Numbered from the stretch's first letter, positions 29,767-39,371 are shown. The stretch is 64,000 bases of DNA from Verrucomicrobiota bacterium (GCA_016871805.1 VHCG01000017.1:1-64000), one strand, 5' to 3'. Notes: generated from the letters alone by a model not told the origin. Made by a program: numbers and translations.

Positions 29767-29807
29767 CCCGTGATCCTGCCGGTCGCGGTTGAGATCAACG
29801 TCCGGGA

Positions 29808-30365
29808 CTAGTCCTTCCTCGCCTTGACGTCCGGGATGCCAATAACCGTCACGGTGAAGTCTCTCAGGGGCGGTTCCGACGGGTTGACGAAGGACTTCAG
29901 CTCGAATCGCAAGGTCGTCGAACCCTTCGCCACGACCCGGAAGGGCACGACAAACCGGGCGGGCCGTCCGGTGTCGGTACCGGGATCCAACTCGGTCCTC
30001 GGAGACCCGTTGCGATTCACCGACGCTCCGTCGATCGCACCGGATGTCCACGTGTACGGGATCCCAGAGACCCTCTTCAGATGCACCTCGATGCGATCCC
30101 CGGGCCTAGCCGGCACCACCTGGCCATCCATCGATTCATCGATGATGTGAATGCGGATCCCGGGCCGACCCGGCCCACCAGGGACTCTCTGCCCGACACC
30201 ACCCGGAATCGGATAGTAGTTCGGGGGTTTGGAATTCACTGACCTTCCCGCCTCGGCAGTGTCGATTCCACCGAGGCCTGCGGACGCGAGCAGCAGTCCC
30301 ATCCACGCCAAACGGGTTGAGGCGGGATTCAGACGGACGGCTTTGAACGGACTCAGCAACGACAT
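29808..30365 (-). CDS. Secreted chagasin-like (inhibitor I42-type) protein
   Basis: 185 residues with a signal peptide (LAWMGLLLASAGLGGIDTAEA). After a Pro-rich linker, residues about 80-180 follow the pattern of chagasin-type cysteine-protease inhibitors. They read RPGDRIEVHLKRVSGIPYTWTSG (compare the family loop NPTTGY.W), then RFVVPFRVVAKGSTTLRFELKSF and a closing strand DFTVTVIG. The RPW loop is not exact, so the assignment is tentative, and any immunoglobulin-like binding domain could look similar. It is a single gene between convergent CRTAC1 and pair C. Confidence 0.5.
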   Translation of the reverse strand: MSLLSPFKAVRLNPASTRLAWMGLLLASAGLGGIDTAEAGRSVNSKPPNYYPIPGGVGQRVPGGPGRPGIRIHIIDESMDGQVVPARPGDRIEVHLKRVSGIPYTWTSGAIDGASVNRNGSPRTELDPGTDTGRPARFVVPFRVVAKGSTTLRFELKSFVNPSEPPLRDFTVTVIGIPDVKARKD

Positions 30366-30562
30366 TCTTCGAACCTCGAGATCGACCTACCCCAGTCAAG
30401 GCAAGACCCGGCCTCCCTGGGGTCTGGGCCCGCTTCGATCCGCGAGGAAACCGCGCAGACGTCCTCGAACGGATCCGGAAACAGGGTCGAGCGCCCCGAT
30501 TCGGGGGACCTCGGGCCGTACGGAATTCGCGATCCGGAGTGGGCGCTTCCCGCTTTGGGGTC

Positions 30563-31966
30563 TCAGGCCAGAAGCGCCGGCACGACCCGGGCCCCCGTGA
30601 CCTCCGGATCCGTCAGGCTCGCCTCGCGACCTTCGTGCGGAAAGCGCAGCTCCGCGTGGTCCAGCCCCAGCTGATGCAACAGCGTCGCGTGGAAGTCGTG
30701 GACGCTCACGACGTCCTGGACCGCCTTGTAGCCGAAGTCATCGGTCGCACCATGGACATGGCCTGCCTTGAATCCACCCCCCGCCACCCAGAGCGAGAAC
30801 GCATGCCGGTTGTGATCCCGCCCATCGGTGCCCTGTGAGATCGGCAGCCGGCCGAACTCGCCCGTCCAGAGAACGACGGTGGAGTCCAGCAGACCCCTCG
30901 ACTTGAGATCGCGCACCAGGGCGGCGCTGGGACGGTCCGTCTGGGCGCAGAGCCCCTTGAGCCGCTCGGCGTTCTTGTCGTGGGTGTCCCACGGCTGGCC
31001 GCTGAGGAAGAGCTGCACGAATCGCACCCCCCGTTCCACGAGCCGACGCGCGATCAGGCATCGGCGCCCGTAGTCGGCCGTCACCGGATCATCGAGGCCG
31101 TACAACCGTCGGGTGGCGGCCGACTCACCCGAGAGGTCGAGCGCCTCCGGGACCGCACTCTGCATCCGGGCCGCCGTCTCGAACTGGGCGATCCGGGCCG
31201 ACAGCTCCGAGGTTTCAGGGTGACGGCCGGCGTGGTGTCGATTGATCTCCCGGAGAAGATCGAGCTGGTTCCGTCGGGCCTCCGACGGAACCGACGTCGG
31301 TGTCCTGAGGTGGAACACCGGGTTGTCCCCGCCGCGGAACGGAGTCCCCTGGTAGACCGCCGGAAGGAACCCTGCCGACCAGTTCCGTTCGCCATCGACG
31401 GGCAGGCCGCCGGGATCGGACAGGACCACGTAGGCGGGGAGGTTCTCATTCTCCGAACCCAGTCCGTACAGCAGCCACGATCCAAGGGTCGGAAGCCCGG
31501 CAAGGAAGCGTCCGGTGTGCATGATCCTCAGGGCGGACTCATGGTCGACCGAACCCGTGGTCATGGAACGGACCAGCGTGATGTCGTCGGCGATCCCGCC
31601 AGTGTGCGGGAGGAGTTCCGACAGCTCCATGCCGCACTGGCCGCGGGCCCGGAACTCATACGGGGCCCCGAGGACATTGCCGGCCTGTTTGTCGAAGTGC
31701 ACCTCGAGATCCCCCCCTGGGTAGGGCTTTCCGCTCCAGCGGTTGAGCGCGGGCTTGCAGTCGAACAGATCCATCTGGCTCGGCCCACCATGCTGGAAGA
31801 GGCTGATCACCGCCTTTGCGCGGGGGCGATGGTGCGGCGGGGCCAGAATCCCGGACGCCGCGGCGTTCGACCGGGCCATCAGGTGGGCCAAGGCAAGACC
31901 ACCCAGTCCTCCCGCCGAGCGATTCAGGAAGGCCCTTCGGGAAAGGGTGTTGGGGATCGGCGTCAT
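30563..31966 (-). CDS. DUF1501 Tat-exported protein (pair C)
   Basis: 467 residues. Twin-arginine signal LSRRAFLNRSAGGLGGLALA; body motifs ISLFQHGGPSQMDLFDCKP, GVRFVQLFLSGQPWDTHDKN, WTGEFGRLPISQGTDGRDHNRHAFSLW and HDFHATLLHQLGLDHAELRFPHEGREASLTD. It overlaps the DUF1553 gene of pair C by ATGA at 31963-31966. Confidence 0.88.
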   Translation of the reverse strand: MTPIPNTLSRRAFLNRSAGGLGGLALAHLMARSNAAASGILAPPHHRPRAKAVISLFQHGGPSQMDLFDCKPALNRWSGKPYPGGDLEVHFDKQAGNVLGAPYEFRARGQCGMELSELLPHTGGIADDITLVRSMTTGSVDHESALRIMHTGRFLAGLPTLGSWLLYGLGSENENLPAYVVLSDPGGLPVDGERNWSAGFLPAVYQGTPFRGGDNPVFHLRTPTSVPSEARRNQLDLLREINRHHAGRHPETSELSARIAQFETAARMQSAVPEALDLSGESAATRRLYGLDDPVTADYGRRCLIARRLVERGVRFVQLFLSGQPWDTHDKNAERLKGLCAQTDRPSAALVRDLKSRGLLDSTVVLWTGEFGRLPISQGTDGRDHNRHAFSLWVAGGGFKAGHVHGATDDFGYKAVQDVVSVHDFHATLLHQLGLDHAELRFPHEGREASLTDPEVTGARVVPALLA

Positions 31967-34863
31967 TCCAGGTAGAGGAAGGTGTTCAGACCGAACAGCG
32001 ACTGGCAGAGATCGGTCCAGACCCGGACCTCCCGATCCGACTCCTCGGAGTAGACCCGGCGCTGCCGTTCAAGGAACCGGGTGTAGGAGTCCCGTTCCAC
32101 CGCGTCCGGCTCGCGTCCACAGGCAAGGAGGAACGCCCTCCGGATCCGGGTTCCATCGTCGGCACCCGCCTCGATGTCGAGACGTCGGACCATTTCCCTG
32201 GCTCCACTGCGGCTCGACTCCGAGTTGAGGAGGGTCAGGGCCTGCAGGGGCATCGTGGTCGAGCCCCGACGCGTGCAGTTGAAGACCACCGAGGGGGCAT
32301 CGAAGTTCCCGAGGAACGTCGGCACCTGGGTGCGCCGATGCTGCAGGAACACGGAGCGGGACTGGGCCTCCGGATGCGTCGGATCCTCCACGACCTCCCC
32401 ATCCCCACGACGTGGGGTCGGGACAAAAGGGCCCCCGCTCTTGGGACCGAGCACACCGGCAACCGCGAGCATCGCATCCCGGATCGCCTCGGCGTCCAGG
32501 CGATGGATGGGATACCGCCACAGCAGCGTGTTGTCGGGATCCACGGCGGCGGCCTCGGGGCGGGACCGGGACGACTGCCGGAAGGTTTCGGACAGCAGGA
32601 TCTGCCGATGCAATGCCTTCAAGCTCCAGCCGGAATCAATGAACGCGGCGGCGAGGGATTCGAGAAGGCCGGCATTGCGGGGTCTTGCGCCGCTGAGGCC
32701 CAGGTTGTCGGGCGTGCCGACGAGTCCCTCCCCGAAATGTCCCTGCCAAACCCGGTTGACCGTCACCCGGGCCAGCAGGCCGGCCTGCGGCGAACCCGGC
32801 TCGGTGAGCCAGCGGACCCACGCCAGACGTCGCCCCGTCGTCCGGGACCCCGGCCCGGGCTGGGGCCAGGTCATGGACCGCCCCGCGACGCGAAGGAACT
32901 CCGGGACCGCCGGCTCGACCGGTTCGCCGGGGGTCTTGGTACTACCCCGACGCAGCAGTCGGACGATGGGCGGTTCGGGACCGACATCCGTCATCCAGGC
33001 AATCCGCGCCGGTCGGGGTGTCCGGCGCGACTGGAGAGCGGCCGTCTCCCGATCCAGCTCCTGACGCCGCACCGCAAGACGTTGGGTGTACTCGGCCTGA
33101 CTCTGGACCCAGTCCGGATTGGAATCGTCCGACGTCTCGATCCGGACGTTGTCGACCACAAAGCTGCGTCCGCAGCAGTACTCGAAGGCGAAGGCCCCGG
33201 TCGGCAGCTGTTCCGCGGAGAGCTCGATCCCCTTCCCTTCGACGGCACCGTCGTGGACGGCCTGCAGGGTGAACCGCCCCTTCTCGCCCGCGGTGATGCG
33301 GACCCCGTGGCGGTGACCGGCCTGGTAGCGGCTTGCTCCGAGATCACCAAGCCCCTGGGCATCGCGACCCGGATAGTCGAGGTGGACCGTGGTCGCCCCC
33401 ACGGGATGGCCATCCACCAGGATGTTGCCACCCCTGACCGGACCGCTGTCGTCGAAATCGTGCGCCGCGAGGACGTAGCCCACCCGTTCCGCCGGGCGTT
33501 CGGCCTCGTCGACCCGGAGCGCGACCAGGTCGAAGGACGCCTCGATCCAGCGTCCCGGAGCCGAGGGTCTCCAGTCGAAGACCTCCCGCGTCGCCAGCCA
33601 ACGGTCGCCACCGCCACCCCCCTCCTTCAGATGCAGCCTCCCTTCCCGGGCCGCGGCACCCGGTGCCTCGAAGGAGTCGACACGGACGGACGGGGATCCC
33701 GCCGGCTGGTCATCCCCCGGGACCGTCGCGGTCCAACGCGGCGCGATCGGTCCGCCGCCGTCGAAGGCGTCGGTAAACAGCAGGCGTCCAGGCGGACGAT
33801 TGGTCGCACACCATGCGGTGAATGCCGCGTTAAGTTGGGCCTGTCGGGCATCGAATTCCCCCTCGCGACGCGTCCAGTCCTCGAGGACGCCTGCAGGATG
33901 GGCGTCGACCACCCGGTCGTTGGGCTTCACCCATCGATCGATGTGGAACGCCGGATAGAGCACCGCCTGAAGCGCGTAGTAGTCCCGCTGCGTGATGGGC
34001 TCGAACTTGTGGTCGTGGCACTTGGCGCACTGGAAGGTCATTCCCAGCAGGCTCGACCCGATGATCTGTACCGCTCCCTCGAGGGCGTAGTAGCGGTCGA
34101 CCCGCACCTCTTCCGGGTTCCCGTCGCTCTCGCCGGAGCCATCCTGCCCGTTGCGCAGAAAATGGGTCGCCTCCAGCAGCTCGACGACCTCGGGGCTGGC
34201 CGGCTCACCCGGACGCCAGCCGCTCAGCTCGTCGCCGGCCATCTGCTCCTGCACGAACCGGTCGAAGGGCGTGTCACGGTTCAGGGATCGAATGACATAG
34301 TCGCGATAGCGATAGGCGAGCGGACGGTCGGTATCGGCATTGAAGTAGCCATTGGAATCCGCATAGCCCGCCGCCTCCAGCCAATGCTGGCCCCAGCGCT
34401 CGCCATATCGCGGGGAGGCCAGGATCCGGTCCACCATCCGCCCGTAGGCATCGGGCGACGGGTCCGACACGAACGCCTCGATGGCTTCCGGCGAGGGAGG
34501 CAGTCCCAGCAGGACGAACGACACCCGACGCATCAGTGTGGCGCGGTCGGCTTCCGGGGCTAGGCCGGGACCAGGACTACCCCATCGCGATCGGATCCAG
34601 GCATCGATCGGGTTGCCCGGGGCGGCATTGGACCCGATCACAGGGCGAGCGAGGGGGCGGACCGGCTGGAACGCCCAGTGTCCGCGGGCCTCGGGAACCG
34701 CTTCGGCCAGAAGCTCGCCCCCGGGGAGCCAGGCGAGCGACAGGGTGAGAACCGTCACGAGCGCCCACCGACCCTGCAGGACCCGGACCCTGAACCCTGT
34801 CGACGTGCCGCCCCATGGAGAAAGCGCATCCGGGGCGGAGGTCGTGTTTCGGGGGCTGGCCAT
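31963..34863 (-). CDS. DUF1549/DUF1553 protein lacking the N-terminal haem domain (pair C)
   Basis: 966 residues from ATG 34863; the frame extends further upstream but without coding sense and past a divergent gene start. A membrane/signal segment (WALVTVLTLSLAWLPGGELL) is followed almost at once by HWAFQPVRPLARP and DUF1549. There is no CxxCH before DUF1549, unlike pairs A and B; the only CxxCH is CAKCHDHKFEPITQRDYY inside DUF1549. A roughly 260-residue beta-rich insert (LFTDAFDGGGPIAPRW ... FVVDNVRIETSD) resembles a concanavalin-like module, then DUF1553 (NRVWQGHFGEGLVGTPDNLGLSG ... STTMPLQALTLLNS). Confidence 0.85.
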   Translation of the reverse strand: MASPRNTTSAPDALSPWGGTSTGFRVRVLQGRWALVTVLTLSLAWLPGGELLAEAVPEARGHWAFQPVRPLARPVIGSNAAPGNPIDAWIRSRWGSPGPGLAPEADRATLMRRVSFVLLGLPPSPEAIEAFVSDPSPDAYGRMVDRILASPRYGERWGQHWLEAAGYADSNGYFNADTDRPLAYRYRDYVIRSLNRDTPFDRFVQEQMAGDELSGWRPGEPASPEVVELLEATHFLRNGQDGSGESDGNPEEVRVDRYYALEGAVQIIGSSLLGMTFQCAKCHDHKFEPITQRDYYALQAVLYPAFHIDRWVKPNDRVVDAHPAGVLEDWTRREGEFDARQAQLNAAFTAWCATNRPPGRLLFTDAFDGGGPIAPRWTATVPGDDQPAGSPSVRVDSFEAPGAAAREGRLHLKEGGGGGDRWLATREVFDWRPSAPGRWIEASFDLVALRVDEAERPAERVGYVLAAHDFDDSGPVRGGNILVDGHPVGATTVHLDYPGRDAQGLGDLGASRYQAGHRHGVRITAGEKGRFTLQAVHDGAVEGKGIELSAEQLPTGAFAFEYCCGRSFVVDNVRIETSDDSNPDWVQSQAEYTQRLAVRRQELDRETAALQSRRTPRPARIAWMTDVGPEPPIVRLLRRGSTKTPGEPVEPAVPEFLRVAGRSMTWPQPGPGSRTTGRRLAWVRWLTEPGSPQAGLLARVTVNRVWQGHFGEGLVGTPDNLGLSGARPRNAGLLESLAAAFIDSGWSLKALHRQILLSETFRQSSRSRPEAAAVDPDNTLLWRYPIHRLDAEAIRDAMLAVAGVLGPKSGGPFVPTPRRGDGEVVEDPTHPEAQSRSVFLQHRRTQVPTFLGNFDAPSVVFNCTRRGSTTMPLQALTLLNSESSRSGAREMVRRLDIEAGADDGTRIRRAFLLACGREPDAVERDSYTRFLERQRRVYSEESDREVRVWTDLCQSLFGLNTFLYLE

Positions 34864-34932
34864 GCGGTGTGCGGTCGGCGAATCGGTGGGTGAAGGAGTA
34901 CGTTCCAATCTCCGCGGTCCGGGCTCCTTCAA

Positions 34933-34955
34933 CAACCCCCAACTCAGTGGGGTTG
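34933..34955. repeat. Hairpin in the pair C / ACT-protein divergent region
   Basis: CAACCCC (34933-34939) and GGGGTTG (34949-34955) form a perfect 7-bp stem with a 9-base loop, midway in the 240-base divergent gap. It could be an operator or a leader structure; no T-run supports a terminator. Confidence 0.35.
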
Positions 34956-35103
34956 GGACGCATCGTCGAGGACTGGCCGGAAGCGTGACCCGTGTCCGAA
35001 TGCTCCTGGGTCCGGATGGAGGCCGCACGACAAAGGACCCTCGGCCACTCCCATCCGCTGAGCCCTTCCTTGCCGGTCGGTGCGCGGTGCCGATACTGGG
35101 CCC

Positions 35104-35562
35104 ATGCCGACCGCCATCGCCCGGGAACGCGACGCCGAGCCGATCAACCAGTTCAGCGTCTTCCTGCCCAACCGGCTCGGACGCCTCCATGAGGTGACCC
35201 GTCGCCTCGCGGAGCAGGAGGTTCACATCCTGGCCCTGACCGTCCTCGATACCACCGACAGCACGATTCTGCGTTTCGTGGTCGACGACCCGGACCGCGC
35301 CCGGGAACTGCTGGCCGAACATGCCTTCCCCTTCTCCGAGACTCAGGTCCTGGCCGTCGAGGTCGAGGGCGAAGGGCGACTGAAGGATGTGCTCTATGCC
35401 CTGCTCGAGGCGGAACTGAACATCCACTATGTCTACCCGTTCCTGACCCGTCCCGGCGGCAAGTCGGGACTCGTGATCAACATCGAGGACCAGGAGGTCG
35501 CCGAGCAGTCGTTGCGGCAACACCAGTTCCGGGTCCTCTACCAGCCGGACCTCTCACGCTGA
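35104..35562 (+). CDS. Tandem ACT-domain protein
   Basis: 152 residues comprising two ACT-like folds: NQFSVFLPNRLGRLHEVTRRLAEQEVHILALTV and then EGEGRLKDVLYALLEAELNIHYVYPFL. ACT domains bind amino acids and regulate metabolic enzymes. Stand-alone double-ACT proteins of this size are often annotated as acetolactate-synthase-like regulatory proteins, but here no partner enzyme lies adjacent. ATG 35104 chosen as the first codon of the conserved region; the GNAT gene follows 29 bases later on the same strand. Confidence 0.8.
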   Translation: MPTAIARERDAEPINQFSVFLPNRLGRLHEVTRRLAEQEVHILALTVLDTTDSTILRFVVDDPDRARELLAEHAFPFSETQVLAVEVEGEGRLKDVLYALLEAELNIHYVYPFLTRPGGKSGLVINIEDQEVAEQSLRQHQFRVLYQPDLSR

Positions 35563-35591
35563 TCCCGTCCGATCCCCCTTCTGATCGCTTC

Positions 35592-36494
35592 ATGAAGCAC
35601 CTCGATCCAAATTCGAACGCCGCACGGGATCTCCGGGAAGGGCGGCATGTCATCCGGCCCCAGAACCCTGCCGATCTCGCCTGCGTCACCATTCCCTGGA
35701 TGCGCGAGGCCGGATGGAACCCTGGGCTTCACGATGCCGAGACGTTCCCGATCGCCGACCCCAGGGGCTTCCTCGTCGGGGAGCTCGAGGGGGAGCCAAT
35801 CGCCTGTGTCAGCGGGGTCCGCTATGACGAGTCCTTCGGGTTCATGGGGTGCTACATCGTCCCCCAAGGCTTCCGGGGCCAGGGCTATGGGATGGCGGTG
35901 CACGAGGCGGCTCGGGAACATCTCAAGGGCTGCACCCAGGGCGGTGACGGTGTCCTCGCCAACGTCTCGAAGTATCAGCAGATCGGCCGGGTGTATGCCT
36001 ATCGCAACGCCCGATACCAAGGGGTACAGGATGCCGGGTGGACGCCGTCGGGGAGCACCGTCCCGGTGACGGATCTCGATCCCAGCGGCGTGGAGCGGCT
36101 GGATCGCGCGTGTTTCCCGGCGGCGCGGAAAGTCTTTCTGGGGGCGTGGCTCCGTCAACCCGATGCGTGGGCCCTTGGCATTCCGGGGTCGAGGGGGGAA
36201 TCCGAACCGAAGGCCTTCGGAGTGATCCGACGCTGCTTCGAGGGGTGGAAGATCGGCCCGCTGTTCGCCCGCGATCCCGGGTCGGCGGAGTGCGTGTTCC
36301 GGGACCTAGTCCACAGGATTCCGACAGGGGACGCCTTCGTCCTGGACGTCGCCGAACCCAACACGGCGGCGCTGGAACTGGTCCGCCGCCACGGGATGAC
36401 CGAGGTGTTTGCGACCGCCCGGATGTACACGGGACCTGCGCCCGGCATCCGGCTCGATTGGGTCTACGGCGTGACGACCTTCGAGCTGGGATGA
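35592..36494 (+). CDS. GNAT-family N-acetyltransferase, two-domain (YitH-like)
   Basis: 300 residues. The N-terminal GNAT domain shows the acetyl-CoA loop YIVPQGFRGQGYGMAVHEAA (Q/RxxGxG/A) at about residue 98, followed by ANVSKYQQIGRVYAYRNARYQ. The C-terminal domain resembles the Acetyltransf_18 module (CVFRDLVHRIPTGDAFVLDV ... ALELVRRHGMTEVFATARMY). This layout matches YitH/HolE-type acetyltransferases of unknown or small-molecule amine substrates. Its stop overlaps the permease start (ATGA), linking acetylation with transport of an amino compound as a hypothesis. Confidence 0.85.
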   Translation: MKHLDPNSNAARDLREGRHVIRPQNPADLACVTIPWMREAGWNPGLHDAETFPIADPRGFLVGELEGEPIACVSGVRYDESFGFMGCYIVPQGFRGQGYGMAVHEAAREHLKGCTQGGDGVLANVSKYQQIGRVYAYRNARYQGVQDAGWTPSGSTVPVTDLDPSGVERLDRACFPAARKVFLGAWLRQPDAWALGIPGSRGESEPKAFGVIRRCFEGWKIGPLFARDPGSAECVFRDLVHRIPTGDAFVLDVAEPNTAALELVRRHGMTEVFATARMYTGPAPGIRLDWVYGVTTFELG

Positions 36495-37897
36495 GTGCGA
36501 TGGATCGCCAGCTCGGCTTCCTCAACGCCACAGCCCTCAACATGGCGAACATGCTGGGGGCCGGGCCGTTCATCACGATCTCGACCCTGATGTCGGCCCT
36601 GGGAGGCCCGCAGTCGATGCTCGGATGGGCGATCGCCGTGCTGATCGCGATCCCCGACGGCATGGTCTGGAGCGAGCTCGGGGCGGCACTGCCGGGGTCT
36701 GGCGGAACGTTCCGGTATGTGCGCGAAGGATTCGGTCGGGAGACGTGGGGCCGGCTGATGGCCTTCCTGTTCCTCGCCCAGCTGCTGATCAGCGGCCCGT
36801 TGGAGATCGCCTCCGGCTACATCGGGTTCGCCCGGTACCTCGACTATCTCCTCCCGGGTATCCTGAGCGGGGGCGTCCTGACCTGGAAGGGTGCGGTCGC
36901 GGTGATCGGACTGGGACTGTTGAACATCGCGTTGCTGTACCGTCCGATCCGCGGGATCGGACGCCTGTTGGTCGCGCTCTGGATCGGGGTGCTTCTGACG
37001 GTCGGGACCGTCCTGGTGAACGGGGCGCTTCATTTCGACGCCCGGACCGCCTTCGACTTCCCGCCAGGCGCGTTCCAGTTCTCCTGGGGATTCCTGCTCG
37101 GCCTTGGGGCCGCCACGCGGACGGGCCTCTATGACTTCCTCGGCTACTACGACATCTGCTACCTCGGCGACGAGGTCCGGGATCCGGGTCGGACGATCCC
37201 CCGATCGGTGCTGACGAGCCTCGTCGTGGTCGCCCTGATCTACGTGGGGATCAACCTCTCGATCAATGGGGTGATTCCGTGGCGCCAGTTCGTGCCGGAG
37301 GACCAGCACCCCGAGGCAGCCTATATCGCCTCGGCCTTCATCGAACGGCTGCACGGGCCGACCGCGGCCCGGATCTTCACGGTGATGGTGCTCTGGACCT
37401 GTGTTGGATCCGTGGTCGCCCTGCTCCTCGGATATTCGAGGATCCCGTACGCCGCGGCACGGGATGGCGTCTTCTTCGTCACCTTCGGCAGGCTCCATCC
37501 GCGGCTCGGGTTTCCCCATCTGGGACTCCTGCTGATCGGTCTACTGGCGATCGCAGGGAGCTTCCTGTCGTTCGGCACGGTTCTCGACACCCTCATCGCG
37601 CTGCGGATCCTCGTCCAATTCGTGGCCCAGATCGCGGCGGTGATCCTTCTCCGACGCAACCGGCCCGACCTCACGCGGCCCTACAGGATCTGGCTCTATC
37701 CCCTGCCGCTGGTCGTGGCCCTCCTTGGCTGGCTCTTCGTCTTCGTCACCTCCCCGCTGAAGGTCATTGGCTTCTCGCTCACGGCGCTGCTGACGGGGGT
37801 GCTCGCCTATGGGGTGTGGTCGTGGCGCACCGGTCGATGGCCGTTTGGGCGACCGCATGGGGAATCCGGAGAAGCCCCGTCCGCGATCCAACCCTAG
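36491..37897 (+). CDS. APC-superfamily amino acid/polyamine permease
   Basis: 468 residues with about twelve hydrophobic spans. The start LNATALNMANMLGAGPFITI carries the glycine-rich unwound TM1 motif (GAGPF) of APC transporters, and TM2 reads MLGWAIAVLIAIPDGMVWSELGAALPGSGGTFRYVREGFG, also diagnostic. The frame is open from 36038, but the start is placed at 36491, overlapping the acetyltransferase stop. Substrate not determinable from sequence. Confidence 0.88.
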   Translation: MSAMDRQLGFLNATALNMANMLGAGPFITISTLMSALGGPQSMLGWAIAVLIAIPDGMVWSELGAALPGSGGTFRYVREGFGRETWGRLMAFLFLAQLLISGPLEIASGYIGFARYLDYLLPGILSGGVLTWKGAVAVIGLGLLNIALLYRPIRGIGRLLVALWIGVLLTVGTVLVNGALHFDARTAFDFPPGAFQFSWGFLLGLGAATRTGLYDFLGYYDICYLGDEVRDPGRTIPRSVLTSLVVVALIYVGINLSINGVIPWRQFVPEDQHPEAAYIASAFIERLHGPTAARIFTVMVLWTCVGSVVALLLGYSRIPYAAARDGVFFVTFGRLHPRLGFPHLGLLLIGLLAIAGSFLSFGTVLDTLIALRILVQFVAQIAAVILLRRNRPDLTRPYRIWLYPLPLVVALLGWLFVFVTSPLKVIGFSLTALLTGVLAYGVWSWRTGRWPFGRPHGESGEAPSAIQP

Positions 37898-37964
37898 GGT
37901 TGTCGCCCGTTCCCGTCGCTCTTTGCTCCTTCCCCGGGGTGGCCTCCGGCTTCATGCTCTGTCC

Positions 37965-38492
37965 ATGCGACGTCGTCGGGAGGCACGCGAGCGTGCCGTC
38001 CAGTTTCTGTTCCAGCACGAGCTCAATCCGCCGGAGGATCTCCAGGCGGCGCTCGACCATTTCTGGGATGCCCAGAGATCCAATGCGGTCCTGGAACGGC
38101 TTCCTGGGGCCACCTGGGGTGAAAAGGTGGAGATTCCCCCTCCGACCGCAGACGACGTGGCGATGCGCGTCTTTGCCGACAGCCTGATCCGCGGCGCCCT
38201 CGAACACCAGGAACAGGCCGACGAGACGATCCGGAAGTTCACCAAGAACTGGGAGATCAGCCGGCTGGCGGTGGTCGATCGCAACGTCCTCCGCCTTGCG
38301 ATCTACGAGATCATGTTCCGCGACGACATCCCGCCCATCGTCAGCATCAACGAGGCGGTGGACATCGCGAAGAAGTTCTCGACCGATCAAAGCGGGCGCT
38401 TTGTGAACGGCATCCTGGACAAGGTGAAGGAGACGATCCTGCGTCCGGCCCGCACGGCGAAGGAGTCCAACCCGGGTGCCTCCCCGGCATGA
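37965..38492 (+). CDS. nusB: Transcription antitermination protein NusB
   Basis: 175 residues. N-terminal RRREARERAVQFLFQHELN and C-terminal NWEISRLAVVDRNVLRLAIYEIMF, PPIVSINEAVDIAKKFSTDQSGRFVNGILDKV are the two NusB helical-bundle signatures. NusB with NusE binds boxA RNA to promote rRNA antitermination. ATG 37965 removes a long noncoding upstream extension of the frame. It heads a same-strand run nusB, PHP, ftsY, ribD with small gaps. ribD near nusB recalls the common rib-nusB association. Confidence 0.95.
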   Translation: MRRRREARERAVQFLFQHELNPPEDLQAALDHFWDAQRSNAVLERLPGATWGEKVEIPPPTADDVAMRVFADSLIRGALEHQEQADETIRKFTKNWEISRLAVVDRNVLRLAIYEIMFRDDIPPIVSINEAVDIAKKFSTDQSGRFVNGILDKVKETILRPARTAKESNPGASPA

Positions 38493-38534
38493 GTCCGCTT
38501 GCCTCCGGCTCCGTCGGGCCTTTCTTCTGACCTC

Positions 38535-39371
38535 ATGGTTGCCGACCTGCATCTCCACACCTTTTTCTCCGACGGCACCTATTCCCCGGAGGAGCTGGCG
38601 GGACATGGACATCGCATCGGCCTGTCGGCGCTGGCGTTGACCGACCACGACACGGTCGACGGCTGTTCCCGGGCCGAGGCGGCGTGCCGGGCTCTGGGGA
38701 TCGAGTTCATCCCGGGCACCGAACTCACCGCCGAACATCGGAACCGCGAGGTGCACGTCCTGGGGTACTGGCTCGATCCGGAATCGCCCGCCCTGCTGTC
38801 ACGTCTCGCCGGATTCCAGGCGGTCCGGGAGAACCGGATCCGCGACATGGTGCACCGCCTCAACGAACGGGGCATCGCGTTGAAGGCCGACGACGTGTTC
38901 CGCATCGCCAACTGCAAGTCTCCCGGACGTCCCCATGTGGCCCGGGCCCTGGTCGAGGGCGGGTTTTGCAGCGACTACGACAAGGCCTTCGAACGGTTTC
39001 TGAAGAAGGGGCGCCCGGGCTGGGTGCCCAAGGCGCGGATGGACATCCCGACCACGGTCGGACTCATCCATGCCGCCGGGGGTGTCGCCGTGCTGGCGCA
39101 TCCTGGATTGTACCACGACGACACGCTCATCCCGGAGATCGCCGAGGCCGGACTCGATGGGCTTGAATGCTGGCATAGCCGCCACCACGGCACCGAGCCG
39201 GTCCACTACGAACGCCTTGCGGCCGAGCTGGGACTCGTCGCCACCGGCGGGAGCGACTGCCATGGGATGTCCAAGGGCGAACCCCTGATCGGCCGGATCC
39301 AGCTTCCGTACGCCCAGGTCGAGGCACTCAAGGCCCGCCGCCCCGCGGGCCGGTCCGCCTCGGCCTCCTGA
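38535..39371 (+). CDS. PHP-domain phosphoesterase (RNase AM / nucleoside bisphosphatase-like)
   Basis: 278 residues. Metal-binding motifs of the PHP fold are complete: DLHLHTFFSDGT (His 6, His 8), LTDHDTVDG, ELTAEHRNREVHVLGYW, GRPHVARALVEGG, VLAHPGLY, GLECWHSRHH and GGSDCHG. Length and layout match the YciV/RNase AM group that removes 3'-phosphate from nucleoside 3',5'-bisphosphates and trims RNA 5' ends. The exact substrate here is inferred. ATG 38535 is used rather than 38499 so that MVADLHLHT begins the fold. Confidence 0.85.
   Translation: MVADLHLHTFFSDGTYSPEELAGHGHRIGLSALALTDHDTVDGCSRAEAACRALGIEFIPGTELTAEHRNREVHVLGYWLDPESPALLSRLAGFQAVRENRIRDMVHRLNERGIALKADDVFRIANCKSPGRPHVARALVEGGFCSDYDKAFERFLKKGRPGWVPKARMDIPTTVGLIHAAGGVAVLAHPGLYHDDTLIPEIAEAGLDGLECWHSRHHGTEPVHYERLAAELGLVATGGSDCHGMSKGEPLIGRIQLPYAQVEALKARRPAGRSASAS

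Noticed and set aside
34864-35523. 5' extension of the pair C DUF1553 frame, tested for a missing cytochrome-c domain
   Set aside because: No CxxCH in it, and it is antisense to the ACT-domain gene.
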